Below are positions 8,086 through 15,469 of a DNA stretch of 16,412 nt, one piece after another. Positions within the stretch are counted from its first letter, which is position 1. Each line of letters opens with the position of its first letter. The notes below the pieces were generated by a model, which was not told the origin of the DNA, made no database searches, and saw only the letters and a list, made by a program, of their open reading frames with translations. The stretch is from JAGLCW01 sp964422555 (GTDB taxonomy: Bacteria > Caldisericota > Caldisericia > UBA6126). A program made the position numbers and the translations under genes. The stretch lies in contig CAYRBR010000033.1 of the NCBI GenBank assembly GCA_964422555.1, positions 1-16,412 of the forward strand. Reading direction: 5' to 3'.

Positions 8086-8116
8086 AAGCCCCGAGTGTAA
8101 ATCTCGGGGCTTTTTT
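8086..8116. terminator. Bidirectional intrinsic terminator
   Basis: A 10-bp perfect GC-rich stem is formed by AAGCCCCGAG (8086-8095) and CTCGGGGCTT (8103-8112) with a TGTAAAT loop, followed by a T-run to 8116. On the minus strand the stem is followed by a T-rich stretch, from the A-rich sequence at 8072-8084. It therefore serves both the flavoprotein gene (stop 8056) and the convergent ABC-F gene (stop 8131). Confidence 0.9.
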
Positions 8117-8130
8117 CTTTTCATTGCCAG

Positions 8131-9735
8131 CTACCGTATAGGGATTGATTTTAATCCAGTAGTACTAAATTCATAAAACGAATCTGCAATTGTACATATG
8201 AATTGTCGATCGTGGCTGATACAAAAAAAACCACCCGGGAACTCTTTAAGCGATGTTTCGAGTAGCTCTATAGAAGCTATATCCAAATGATTGGTGGGTT
8301 CATCTAGAAATAGAAATTCAACTTTCTCCAGAACTATCTTAATAAACGTTGCCCTCATTAGTTGACCAGGGCTTAACTGTCTCACATCCGTATTTACAAG
8401 ATCCCCTTTCAATCCATTGGAAGCCAAATAATTTCGAACTATTTCTTTCTCTGCAGGAACTTCCTGAAAGAATTCCAATAAAGATCCCTGTGGATAAAGT
8501 AACCGAATATCTTGCGGAATAAAGAAGCAGGAAACAGATGGATTTCTTTTTATCGTTCCGCTATTGGGTGTTTGGTCTTTCAGTAGTAAAGATGTTAGGG
8601 TACTTTTGCCACATCCATTTTCACCCACTAGGGCAATGCGATCTTTTGTAGAAACAGAAAAAGAAAAATCATGTAGAATTTGTTTCTGAGGGGTATACTG
8701 AAAAGTAACTGATTCCATTTTAACAATAGTTTTGTTGGGCACTGTGTAAGTGGGGAATTTTAAAGAACCACACTCTTCTATAACTGGTTGTTCTTGTTTC
8801 ATTTTTTCAATTTCTTTTTCTTTTTTTCGATTTGCTGTTACAAATTGTTTTTCCATTTTTCCTACTCGAAAATCTTTCGGTCTTCCTTTTTTGCCGTGTT
8901 TTTCTCTGTTTTTCACATTGTTCGCATATCCTTTTTTGGCCCACCCTTTTTTATGTACCACATCTTGCTGCAATTGTTTTATTTTTCGTTGAATAATTTC
9001 TACAGTTTGCTCTTTTCGTTTTAAATCTTTTTCAAGTCTGTCTTGTAAAGAATCGTAATTACCTGCCGAAAAGGTGGCAGTTTTTCCTTTCATGTACACA
9101 ATTGCATTGACTGTTTTGTTCAATAGGTTTCTGTCATGACTAACCATAATAAATGCACAACCTTCCTTCTTTTTTTGATTGATTATATTTTCCAATCGCA
9201 TTCTTTTTGGTAAATCAAGATCATTGGTGGGTTCATCCAAAAAATAACAAGATTTGTGTTCGAGGAATAATCGGATTAAAGAAGTGAAACGTTTTTCTCC
9301 TCCCGATAAAGAATCATAGACTCGACTAACAATAGTAGGAGGAAATCCAAACAAAGAAATCTCTTTCTGTAGGTTTTGCTCCCATGTGAAACCCCCCAAT
9401 GATTCATATTTCCACACATGTTCTGGGTTATGTGGCTGCGTTAGCATATTGTGGTACACTTCAGAAAGGGAAGGGAAAGCAGCTAAGAAATAGTCCATGA
9501 CAGACCCATTGGAGAAGTCTTCCTCCTGTTTCAAATAACCAAATCCATTTTTAAAATCAGAGTGGATTGTTCCAGATGCTGGTTTTTTAAGTCCCATAAG
9601 GCAAGAAAGAAGAGTGGTTTTACCACATCCATTCATACCAATAATGGCAACGACTTCCCCAACAGAAACATGAAAAGACACATTTTTGAATAAGATATCG
9701 GTATAGGAAAAAGAAAGCTTATCTACGTACAACAT
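8131..9735 (-). CDS. ABC-F family ATPase (ribosome-associated, candidate antibiotic-resistance type)
   Basis: A 534-residue soluble protein with two ABC ATPase domains and no membrane segment. Domain 1 has Walker A GMNGCGKT (33-40), signature LSGGE (143-147) and Walker B LDEPTND (166-172). Domain 2 has Walker A GENGCGKS (371-378), a degenerate signature LSPGQ (454-458) and Walker B LDEPTNH (477-483). A long, highly charged linker (about 228-330, with KKGYANNVKNREKHGKKGRP) joins them. In ABC-F proteins this linker reaches the ribosomal P site and peptidyl-transferase centre. Members either protect the ribosome from drugs such as lincosamides, pleuromutilins and macrolides (Lsa, Vga and Msr types) or act as translation factors. 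The upstream attenuator-like leader favours a drug-inducible role. The ATG has AAGGAG 6 nt upstream. Confidence 0.9.
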   Translation of the reverse strand: MLYVDKLSFSYTDILFKNVSFHVSVGEVVAIIGMNGCGKTTLLSCLMGLKKPASGTIHSDFKNGFGYLKQEEDFSNGSVMDYFLAAFPSLSEVYHNMLTQPHNPEHVWKYESLGGFTWEQNLQKEISLFGFPPTIVSRVYDSLSGGEKRFTSLIRLFLEHKSCYFLDEPTNDLDLPKRMRLENIINQKKKEGCAFIMVSHDRNLLNKTVNAIVYMKGKTATFSAGNYDSLQDRLEKDLKRKEQTVEIIQRKIKQLQQDVVHKKGWAKKGYANNVKNREKHGKKGRPKDFRVGKMEKQFVTANRKKEKEIEKMKQEQPVIEECGSLKFPTYTVPNKTIVKMESVTFQYTPQKQILHDFSFSVSTKDRIALVGENGCGKSTLTSLLLKDQTPNSGTIKRNPSVSCFFIPQDIRLLYPQGSLLEFFQEVPAEKEIVRNYLASNGLKGDLVNTDVRQLSPGQLMRATFIKIVLEKVEFLFLDEPTNHLDIASIELLETSLKEFPGGFFCISHDRQFICTIADSFYEFSTTGLKSIPIR

Positions 9736-9790
9736 ATAAAATTACTCCTTGGAAATGAACCTAACTAAACTACAGACTGAGTAATTTTAT
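9736..9790 (-). promoter_or_regulatory. Translational attenuator stem sequestering the ABC-F ribosome site
   Basis: On the minus strand, ATAAAATTACTC (9790-9779) is exactly complementary to GAGTAATTTTAT (9747-9736), with a 31-nt loop. The 3' arm begins within the AAGGAG ribosome site and ends next to the ATG, so the folded form should hinder ABC-F translation. The 5' arm coincides with codons 4-7 of the leader ORF, so a ribosome held there would open the stem. The geometry is that of erm- and ABC-F-type attenuators. Function is inferred. Confidence 0.7.
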
Positions 9791-9799
9791 TCTTCGCAC
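9770..9799 (-). CDS. Putative 9-residue leader peptide upstream of ABC-F gene
   Basis: GTG start at 9799-9797, encoding MRRIKLLSL, then TAG at 9772-9770. AAGGAG lies 9 nt upstream of the GTG, a usable ribosome site. Codons 4-7 (Ile-Lys-Leu-Leu) form the anti-ribosome-site arm of the attenuator stem. Too short for ordinary gene finders. The support is its position between a promoter and a sequestered ribosome site. Another GTG at 9806 gives a 6-codon ORF but lies only 1 nt from the same ribosome site. Confidence 0.55.
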   Translation of the reverse strand: MRRIKLLSL

Positions 9800-9831
9800 G
9801 TATTCACGCTCCTTGTTTTGATTTCAGTTGT

Positions 9832-9859
9832 ACTATAACAGACTAAAAGTTGCAGTCAA
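9832..9859 (-). promoter_or_regulatory. Promoter of the ABC-F gene
   Basis: Read on the minus strand: TTGACT (9859-9854), a 16-bp spacer, then TATAGT (9837-9832). Transcription would start near 9825, giving a leader of about 90 nt before the ABC-F ATG, enough to contain the leader peptide and the attenuator stem. Confidence 0.7.
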
Positions 9860-9953
9860 GATTATATTGTAAAAAAGGCAATTCGATATCTTCTCAACTA
9901 TCCATATACTATAGGAAGTACGTATCTATTGAATAACGAAAGGAGTTCGGATT

Positions 9954-11345
9954 ATGGACAAAATTCTTAAGACTCAAATTGGAAGAACACCTCTAGTTAG
10001 AGCAACAAAGCTTGAGAAAGATTTGGGTATCTCGAAAATTTATTTGAAATTGGAAGGGAACAACCCGTATGGTCATCGAGAAGATCGGTTGGCTTATTTA
10101 ATTATTCGCGAGGCATTGTCTCATAACAAGAAAACTATTTGCATTGGAACCTATGGAAGCGTTGGGTATTCTTTAGCACAATTAACAAATCATTTTGATA
10201 TTAAATGTGTGTTTGTTGTTCCAAAGCAGAAAAAAATGACGCAACCGGAGTTGTTTAATCCAGAGCATATTCAAGTAATCAAACATGGAAGAACGTATGA
10301 AGATACTGTTGTGGAAAGCAGACGACTGGCTGAAGAGAATGGCTGGTATGATGCCAATCCAGGACTAGATAATAACATGATGAACATGTATGCGTTTAAG
10401 TACATTGCTCGAGAATTGTTTGACTATTTAGAACAACCCATTGACTATATCTATTGCCAAACCAGTAATGGTTCTTCCATTTCAGGTTTACATCTGGGAT
10501 TTAAAGATTTGTGGCTTACAGAAGAAATTCAAAGATTACCAAAAATTAATGCTGTAAGTACTTCTGCAGGAAATGCAATTATTGAATCTTACAAGCAAGG
10601 AAGCAAAGAGATTTTATCTCTTGCAAGAAAAGATATTCATGAAAGCAAAGTGAATAGAAATGTAATTCAATGGATGTGTTTTAATGGACAAGATGCATTA
10701 AATGCCATTTATGATACACATGGGCAAGCCATAGGAATTACTGATGAAGAAGTAGAAAATGCCTATAAACGATTTAAAAAAACAGAGAAGATAAAATTAA
10801 CACGACAGAACTCGTATCCAGTTGCTTCGTTGTACAAACTAGCAGAAGAAGGGAAACTGAAGAATGGTTTGCATGTTGTAGTCCTAAATGATGCAAAGGT
10901 GGATTTAAAGATTAAAGCGATTAAGAAAAGCGATCTTACCATTCCCTATGAAACATTTTTGAAGAAATTGGATGAGTGGTTGGTGCAATTTACAGATCCA
11001 AGAATTGAAATGAAAGAAGCAGTTGATAACGCGTTTGAAGATGGGTATGTAGTTTGTGCCTTCTACAATACGATATTGGCTGGAATTGCAGTTGTATCCA
11101 GAACAGGATTTGAGAATTTTTTCCCCAAGTATCACTTGTCCTACATTGCTACTAAAAAAGATATAAAAGGGAGAGGGATTGCCACTCAATTAATTGAAAA
11201 AGTAATTGAGCTAACAAAAGGTGATCTTACTCTTCATGTTGAGACAAACAACAAGCGTGCAATCAAGTTGTATGAGAAAATGGGTTTACGTAAAAAATAC
11301 TATCGTATGTATTATAAAGGTCCCATATTCCATTCCGATTCATAG
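9954..11345 (+). CDS. PLP fold-type-II (threonine/cysteine-synthase-like) domain fused to GNAT acetyltransferase
   Basis: A 463-residue two-domain protein. Residues 1 to about 310 follow the fold-type-II PLP enzymes: IGRTPLVRA (9-17), LKLEGNNPYG (31-40), a glycine loop TYGSVG (66-71) and a phosphate-loop-like NGSSISG. The block that normally reads NPTGSFKDR is here NPYGHREDR, so the position of the Schiff-base lysine holds E43, and the asparagine of SGNTG is S69. The PLP chemistry is therefore in doubt. Residues about 310-463 are a GNAT domain with the acetyl-CoA motif DIKGRGIATQLIEK from D403 and a C-terminal NNKRAIKLYEKMGL. The ATG has AAAGGAG at 9939-9945. A -10-like TATACT is at 9905-9910 with only a weak -35. 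The substrate is unknown. Confidence 0.85.
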   Translation: MDKILKTQIGRTPLVRATKLEKDLGISKIYLKLEGNNPYGHREDRLAYLIIREALSHNKKTICIGTYGSVGYSLAQLTNHFDIKCVFVVPKQKKMTQPELFNPEHIQVIKHGRTYEDTVVESRRLAEENGWYDANPGLDNNMMNMYAFKYIARELFDYLEQPIDYIYCQTSNGSSISGLHLGFKDLWLTEEIQRLPKINAVSTSAGNAIIESYKQGSKEILSLARKDIHESKVNRNVIQWMCFNGQDALNAIYDTHGQAIGITDEEVENAYKRFKKTEKIKLTRQNSYPVASLYKLAEEGKLKNGLHVVVLNDAKVDLKIKAIKKSDLTIPYETFLKKLDEWLVQFTDPRIEMKEAVDNAFEDGYVVCAFYNTILAGIAVVSRTGFENFFPKYHLSYIATKKDIKGRGIATQLIEKVIELTKGDLTLHVETNNKRAIKLYEKMGLRKKYYRMYYKGPIFHSDS

Positions 11346-11438
11346 ATATAAACTCTAAAAGGTAAGATGTACTTTTTATTATTCATTTTGTGTTAAAAAG
11401 AATCTCAATTTCTTTCGTTTTTTAAAGGTTATTATATA

Positions 11439-11468
11439 CTATAGTTAGTTAATATTAACTAACTATAG
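11439..11468. promoter_or_regulatory. Perfect 30-bp palindrome, likely TetR operator
   Basis: The half-site CTATAGTTAGTTAAT (11439-11453) is followed immediately by its exact reverse complement (11454-11468), giving a 30-bp palindrome with no mismatch. It overlaps the last two bases of a TATACT -10 element (11435-11440) and the expected transcription start, and ends just before the AAAGGTG ribosome site of the TetR gene. This is the classic position for an autorepressor operator. No strong -35 is visible (TTTCGT at 11413 is weak). The rest of the 11346-11434 gap is AT-rich with nothing clear. Confidence 0.75.
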
Positions 11469-11482
11469 AAAGGTGTGTATTT

Positions 11483-12076
11483 ATGAGTAGAATTAGAGAA
11501 GATCGAAAAAATCAAATTAAGAATGCCTGCATCGATTTGGTAGCTGAGAAAGGTATTCAAAACTTAACGATGAAAAATCTATCGTTAGTGATTGGAATCT
11601 CTGAACCTGCTATTTATCGATATTATGAGAATAAATTTCAAATGATCATGGCTATTTTGGATTCGTTTGAAGATGAAACAGAAGAATTATTAAGTTCTAG
11701 TTATATGCAAGCAAAACCCCCAATTGAACAAGTAGAAGCATTTATTATGGATCGTTATTCCCGTTGTGAACAATATCCCAACTTGGCAAAAGTTTTGTTT
11801 TCAGAAGAACATTTTCAATATGATGAACGAATGGCACGGAAAGCTCTCGATTTGATGGAAGAGAACAACACGCATATTAAAGAGATTATTGAACAATGTC
11901 AAAAAGATGGATCCATCCGGAAAGATATTGATTCTAAAACAATGTTAACTCTTATCTTTGGACCTGTGCGTTTATTAATTAAACAATGGGGTTTGCGGAA
12001 CCGCAAGTTCGATCTTGTAAAACGTGGAAAGGAACTGTGGAACGCTCAAAAGAAAACCTTAAAACCTACTAAATAG
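11483..12076 (+). CDS. TetR/AcrR-family transcriptional regulator
   Basis: A 197-residue regulator. The N-terminal DNA-binding domain spans about residues 8-55 with the typical helix-turn-helix (NLTMKNLSLVIGISEPAIYRYYENKFQMI). The rest is an all-helical ligand-binding/dimerisation domain with no recognised ligand signature. The ATG has AAAGGTG at 11469-11475. A 30-bp palindrome sits over its promoter, so autoregulation is likely. The hcp gene starts 20 bp after its stop without a visible promoter or terminator between, so both are probably one transcript and Hcp a likely target. Confidence 0.9.
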   Translation: MSRIREDRKNQIKNACIDLVAEKGIQNLTMKNLSLVIGISEPAIYRYYENKFQMIMAILDSFEDETEELLSSSYMQAKPPIEQVEAFIMDRYSRCEQYPNLAKVLFSEEHFQYDERMARKALDLMEENNTHIKEIIEQCQKDGSIRKDIDSKTMLTLIFGPVRLLIKQWGLRNRKFDLVKRGKELWNAQKKTLKPTK

Positions 12077-12096
12077 ATTGTAGAAAGAGGTGCGGA

Positions 12097-13731
12097 ATGG
12101 GAATGTTTTGTTATCAGTGTCAAGAAACGAAAAAAAATGAAGGATGTGATGTAAGAGGAGTTTGCGGAAAAACAGAAGAAACTGCTAACTTACAAGATTT
12201 ATTGGTATTTGTTCTGCGTGGAATTGCAGCCATTGCAACCTGTACCAATAAAAAAGGGGACAAAGAAATTGGACATTTCATGATGTATGCACTATTCTCA
12301 ACCATTACGAATGCCAATTTCGATGCCAGTGATATTTCAGATCTAGTTACGAAAGGACTAACACTTCGAGATAACCTGAAAAAAAATATTGCCACATTGT
12401 GTCCAGTTTATAGCTCAAAAGAATTTGTATCCTGGTCCGGAGCTCCCTCTGAATATGCTGAAAAAGCGAAAGAGGTGGGTTTATTAGCAATTGAGGATGA
12501 AGATGTTCGATCGCTCCGATCCTTGCTTTTATTTGGATTGAAGGGTATTGCTGCCTATGCACATCATGCTTATGTTTTACACTACGAAGATCCTGCGATC
12601 TATTCCTTTATGGTAGATGCATTGCAATCCATGAACCAGGATCTTTCCACAGACGATATGATTGCATTGGTTTTGAAAGCTGGTGAAATGGCAGTTACTA
12701 CAATGGCTTTGCTAGATAAAGCTAATACCGAAACATACGGAAACCCAGAAATTTCTGAAGTGAATATTGGAGTTCGAAACAATCCAGGAATCTTAATTTC
12801 TGGACATGATCTGCTGGATATGGAGACATTGCTAAAGCAAACGCAGGGTACTGGAGTAGATGTATATACTCATGGTGAAATGCTTCCCTGTAATTACTAT
12901 CCTGCATTTAAGAAGTACGATCATCTGGTGGGAAATTATGGGAACGCCTGGTGGAAGCAGCAAACCGAATTTGCTTCCTTCAATGGACCTATCCTTTTAA
13001 CCACGAATTGTATTGTACCTGTAAAAGAAGCATATAAAGATCGAATTTTTACCACAGGAGCAGTGGGTTATCCTGGAGTGGAACATATCAACGAGCCAGA
13101 ACCAGGAAAAGAAAAAGACTTTAGTAAAATTATCGAGTTAGCCAAAACTTGCCCACCCCCAACAGAAATTGAAACCGGTTCTATCGTGGGTGGATTCGCT
13201 CACAACCAAGTTATAGCATTAGCAGATAAAGTAGTAGAAGCTGTTAAAAGTGGAGCAATTAAACGTTTTATTGTAATGGCTGGTTGTGATGGACGCCAAA
13301 AGTCGAGAGAGTATTACACAGAAGTAGCGAAGGCATTACCGAAGGACACAATTATTCTTACAGCCGGGTGTGCCAAATATCGTTATAATAAGCTAGATTT
13401 AGGTACTATCGGGGGTATTCCTCGAGTCCTTGATGCCGGACAATGCAACGATTGCTATTCATTGGCTGTCATTGCTCTAAAATTAAAAGAAGTTTTTGGT
13501 GTAGATAGCATTAATGCTTTGCCAATCTCTTTTGATATTGCCTGGTATGAACAAAAAGCTGTAGCAGTTTTATTAGCCTTACTGTATTTAGGTGTAAAGA
13601 ACATTCGATTAGGTCCCACTTTGCCAGCCTTTTTGTCTCCCAATGTAGCAAAGGTATTGGTGGAAAACTTTGATATTAAGCCTCCTGATGCTGTTGAAAC
13701 AGATATTGAAATGATGATGATGGGCAAATAA
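12097..13731 (+). CDS. hcp: Hybrid-cluster protein (hydroxylamine reductase / NO-detoxification), class I-like
   Basis: A 544-residue Fe-S protein of full class I/II length. The N-terminal cluster cysteines are C5, C8, C17 and C23 (C-x2-C-x8-C-x5-C), the spacing of anaerobe class I proteins rather than the enterobacterial class II. Hybrid-cluster ligands are recognisable in GHDLLDMETLL (His), HGEMLPC (Glu), TTNCIVP (Cys), MAGCDGRQKSR (Cys), LTAGCAKYRYNK (Cys), DAGQCNDCYS (Cys) and WYEQKAVAVL (Glu and Lys). Hcp proteins reduce hydroxylamine in vitro and act in NO or nitrosative-stress handling, in the cytoplasm. The ATG has AAAGAGGTG at 12084-12092. It follows the TetR gene by 20 bp, and its stop abuts the next ATG. 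No separate Hcr-type reductase gene is adjacent. Confidence 0.95.
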   Translation: MGMFCYQCQETKKNEGCDVRGVCGKTEETANLQDLLVFVLRGIAAIATCTNKKGDKEIGHFMMYALFSTITNANFDASDISDLVTKGLTLRDNLKKNIATLCPVYSSKEFVSWSGAPSEYAEKAKEVGLLAIEDEDVRSLRSLLLFGLKGIAAYAHHAYVLHYEDPAIYSFMVDALQSMNQDLSTDDMIALVLKAGEMAVTTMALLDKANTETYGNPEISEVNIGVRNNPGILISGHDLLDMETLLKQTQGTGVDVYTHGEMLPCNYYPAFKKYDHLVGNYGNAWWKQQTEFASFNGPILLTTNCIVPVKEAYKDRIFTTGAVGYPGVEHINEPEPGKEKDFSKIIELAKTCPPPTEIETGSIVGGFAHNQVIALADKVVEAVKSGAIKRFIVMAGCDGRQKSREYYTEVAKALPKDTIILTAGCAKYRYNKLDLGTIGGIPRVLDAGQCNDCYSLAVIALKLKEVFGVDSINALPISFDIAWYEQKAVAVLLALLYLGVKNIRLGPTLPAFLSPNVAKVLVENFDIKPPDAVETDIEMMMMGK

Positions 13732-14517
13732 ATGAATATGCTGCTTCGAGTCTTGTTAGCTCTTTTTATATTTGTAGGGTTTCCTTATGGAAACCCTACA
13801 AAAGGTGTCCAAACAATGAAGGAGTCGGCTCGTCTATCTGCCAAACTTGGGTGTGGTGGAGTTGTTTTGAAATGGGATGCGATGCCAGAGGCAATTCACG
13901 GGTATTTCATTTATAAAATGCATGAATCCGAAGGGGAATATCGATCATATCCTTTAACCGATTTTCCCATTTTGGGTACAGAACATGTTACTACCAAAGA
14001 GCTGGAAATTGGATCAAAGTATTGCTTCAAAGTTTTTGCAGTGGGGGAAAGTCACAAACAGATTGATTCTGTTTTTACTAACGAAGCCTGTATTGTGTTC
14101 TCGCATTGTTATCATACGCTAAAACTGGCAATTGGATCCTCAACAATATATATAGATAGAGAAAAAGAAACGATTGATGTACCACCTGAAATCTACCACG
14201 AGAGAACCTATGTTCCTTTTCGGGTAATTGTAGAAACAATTGGAGCAACAGTAGACTGGGATCCACTCGAAAAAGCAATTCACATTCATTATGATTCTCC
14301 CAATGAGGGAAAAATCATGCTTGTGTTGCAAATAAACAACCCTATTGCCTGGGTAAATGGAGAAGAAGTATATATAGATCCAAATGACCCTTCGGTTGTA
14401 CCGCGCATAAAAGAAGCCCGAACACTCATTCCCCTACGATTTGTAGGAGAATCTTTAGGATTACAGTTAGATTGGATTTCCGAAACGAAAGAAATTCTGA
14501 TTTATTTCGAAAAGTAG
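13732..14517 (+). CDS. Secreted protein with Fn3-like domain and copper-amine-oxidase N-terminal repeats
   Basis: A 261-residue protein. The N-terminus (MNMLLRVLLALFIFVGFPYG) looks like a signal peptide. Residues about 40-122 resemble a fibronectin type III domain (VVLKWDAMPEAIHGYFIYK, YCFKVFAVGE). The C-terminal half has two strand-rich units of the copper-amine-oxidase N-terminal type (PF07833): TYVPFRVIVETIGATVDWD and TLIPLRFVGESLGLQLDWI. Such units are surface or cell-wall modules, usually without amine-oxidase activity. The ATG directly follows the hcp stop (TAAATG), suggesting translational coupling, with no good ribosome site. A second in-frame ATG at 13816 has AAAAGGTG 8 nt upstream but would remove the signal sequence. 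I prefer the first start because these domains are extracellular. Confidence 0.8.
   Translation: MNMLLRVLLALFIFVGFPYGNPTKGVQTMKESARLSAKLGCGGVVLKWDAMPEAIHGYFIYKMHESEGEYRSYPLTDFPILGTEHVTTKELEIGSKYCFKVFAVGESHKQIDSVFTNEACIVFSHCYHTLKLAIGSSTIYIDREKETIDVPPEIYHERTYVPFRVIVETIGATVDWDPLEKAIHIHYDSPNEGKIMLVLQINNPIAWVNGEEVYIDPNDPSVVPRIKEARTLIPLRFVGESLGLQLDWISETKEILIYFEK
13771..13802 (+). other. Strong 14-bp hairpin inside the signal-peptide codons after hcp
   Basis: TTTGTAGGGTTTCC (13771-13784) and GGAAACCCTACAAA (13789-13802) are exact inverted copies around a TTAT loop. The stem lies 40 bp after the hcp stop, has no following T-run (AAGGTG follows) and is immediately followed by a ribosome site for the alternative ATG at 13816. 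It may stabilise the hcp mRNA 3' end, damp downstream translation or be a coding coincidence. Confidence 0.6.
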
Positions 14518-14522
14518 TGAAG

Positions 14523-15395
14523 ATGAGATATTCTAGAACAATCGGTATATTGGTAATTTGTATTGTTGCATTAGCACTGTTTGCCACTATTATGGGAATC
14601 TTCAGTACGGGTGGTTCGGGTCAGTTTACGTATCAATCCATTCGAAATCAACCTATTCAGATATATGGGCAAGGTTTGTACCGGGATATGTCTGCAGATG
14701 TAGCAGTGCAGGGTATTGCCCAAGACTATGTAACCTTATTTGTGGGAATCATTCTGTTAATTGTAGGTTGGTTTTGGTCGAAAAAATCTTTTGGCGGACA
14801 ACTCTTTTTTCTGGGAGTTCTTAGTTATTTCTTCGTAACCTATTTATTTTATATGACTATGGCAATGTACAATCCCATATTCCTGGTATATGTTGCTTTA
14901 ACGGGAACCAGCTTTTTTGCTTTGGTATATACCTTTTTAACTTTCTACCAAAGAACGCAGTTCAAGCTGTCTGTTCGGAAGGAAACTGTTCTACAATACT
15001 GTGGGTGGTTTCTTCTAATAAATGGAGTTTTAATTGGTTTCCTCTGGTTGGGAACTGTTCTTCCTCCCTTGTTTGATCAATCCTGGATCCCTGTTTCAGT
15101 TGAGCACTATACTACGTTAATCGTGCAAGGATTTGATCTTAGCATTTTACTTCCCTTATCAATTGTTTGCGGGTGGTGTGGGATTCGGAAATATTCGGCT
15201 GCATACGTGTTAGTACCTATCTATACCATATTCTTATCTCTTCTCATGCTCGCTCTGATAGCAAAAATAATTGCAATGGGATGGGCAGGACAAAATATTA
15301 TTCCTGTAATCTTTATTATTCCCCTTATTTTCCTTGTCTCTGCTGTCAATTCGGTAATGTTGTTACGAAATACGATGGAAGCCAAAATGGAATGA
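14523..15395 (+). CDS. Uncharacterised integral membrane protein with eight predicted helices
   Basis: A 290-residue protein with hydrophobic segments near residues 6-27, 68-85, 94-114, 117-139, 159-180, 197-217, 227-252 and 257-281. The first external-looking loop contains QGLYRDMSADVAVQGIAQDYVTLFVG, and helices 3-4 contain YNPIFLVYVALTGTSFF. These two blocks recall a widespread membrane family of unknown function, from memory rather than a search. The ATG at 14523 lies 5 bp after the preceding stop. An in-frame ATG at 14472 lies inside the previous gene and would add a hydrophilic tail before helix 1. The ribosome site is weak (GTGAAG), consistent with coupling. It is probably the last gene of the tetR-hcp unit. 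Confidence 0.75.
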   Translation: MRYSRTIGILVICIVALALFATIMGIFSTGGSGQFTYQSIRNQPIQIYGQGLYRDMSADVAVQGIAQDYVTLFVGIILLIVGWFWSKKSFGGQLFFLGVLSYFFVTYLFYMTMAMYNPIFLVYVALTGTSFFALVYTFLTFYQRTQFKLSVRKETVLQYCGWFLLINGVLIGFLWLGTVLPPLFDQSWIPVSVEHYTTLIVQGFDLSILLPLSIVCGWCGIRKYSAAYVLVPIYTIFLSLLMLALIAKIIAMGWAGQNIIPVIFIIPLIFLVSAVNSVMLLRNTMEAKME

Positions 15396-15401
15396 ACTTT
15401 C

Positions 15402-15430
15402 TTAGTTGTAAGTAATATAGTTAGTATATT
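15402..15430 (+). promoter_or_regulatory. Possible peroxiredoxin promoter
   Basis: TTAGTT (15402-15407), a 17-bp spacer and TATATT (15425-15430). Inside the spacer TATAGTTAGT (15416-15425) repeats ten bases of the TetR operator half-site. No terminator hairpin is visible between the membrane-protein stop (15395) and this point. Confidence 0.4.
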
Positions 15431-15469
15431 TGTTTAATTTTTGAAACTATTTTTTAAAAGGAGTGTTTT

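Noticed and set aside
13771..13802. Intrinsic terminator after hcp
   Set aside because: The stem is strong but is followed by AAGGTG rather than Ts, on the other strand it is also not followed by Ts, and the sequence continues as an open coding frame.
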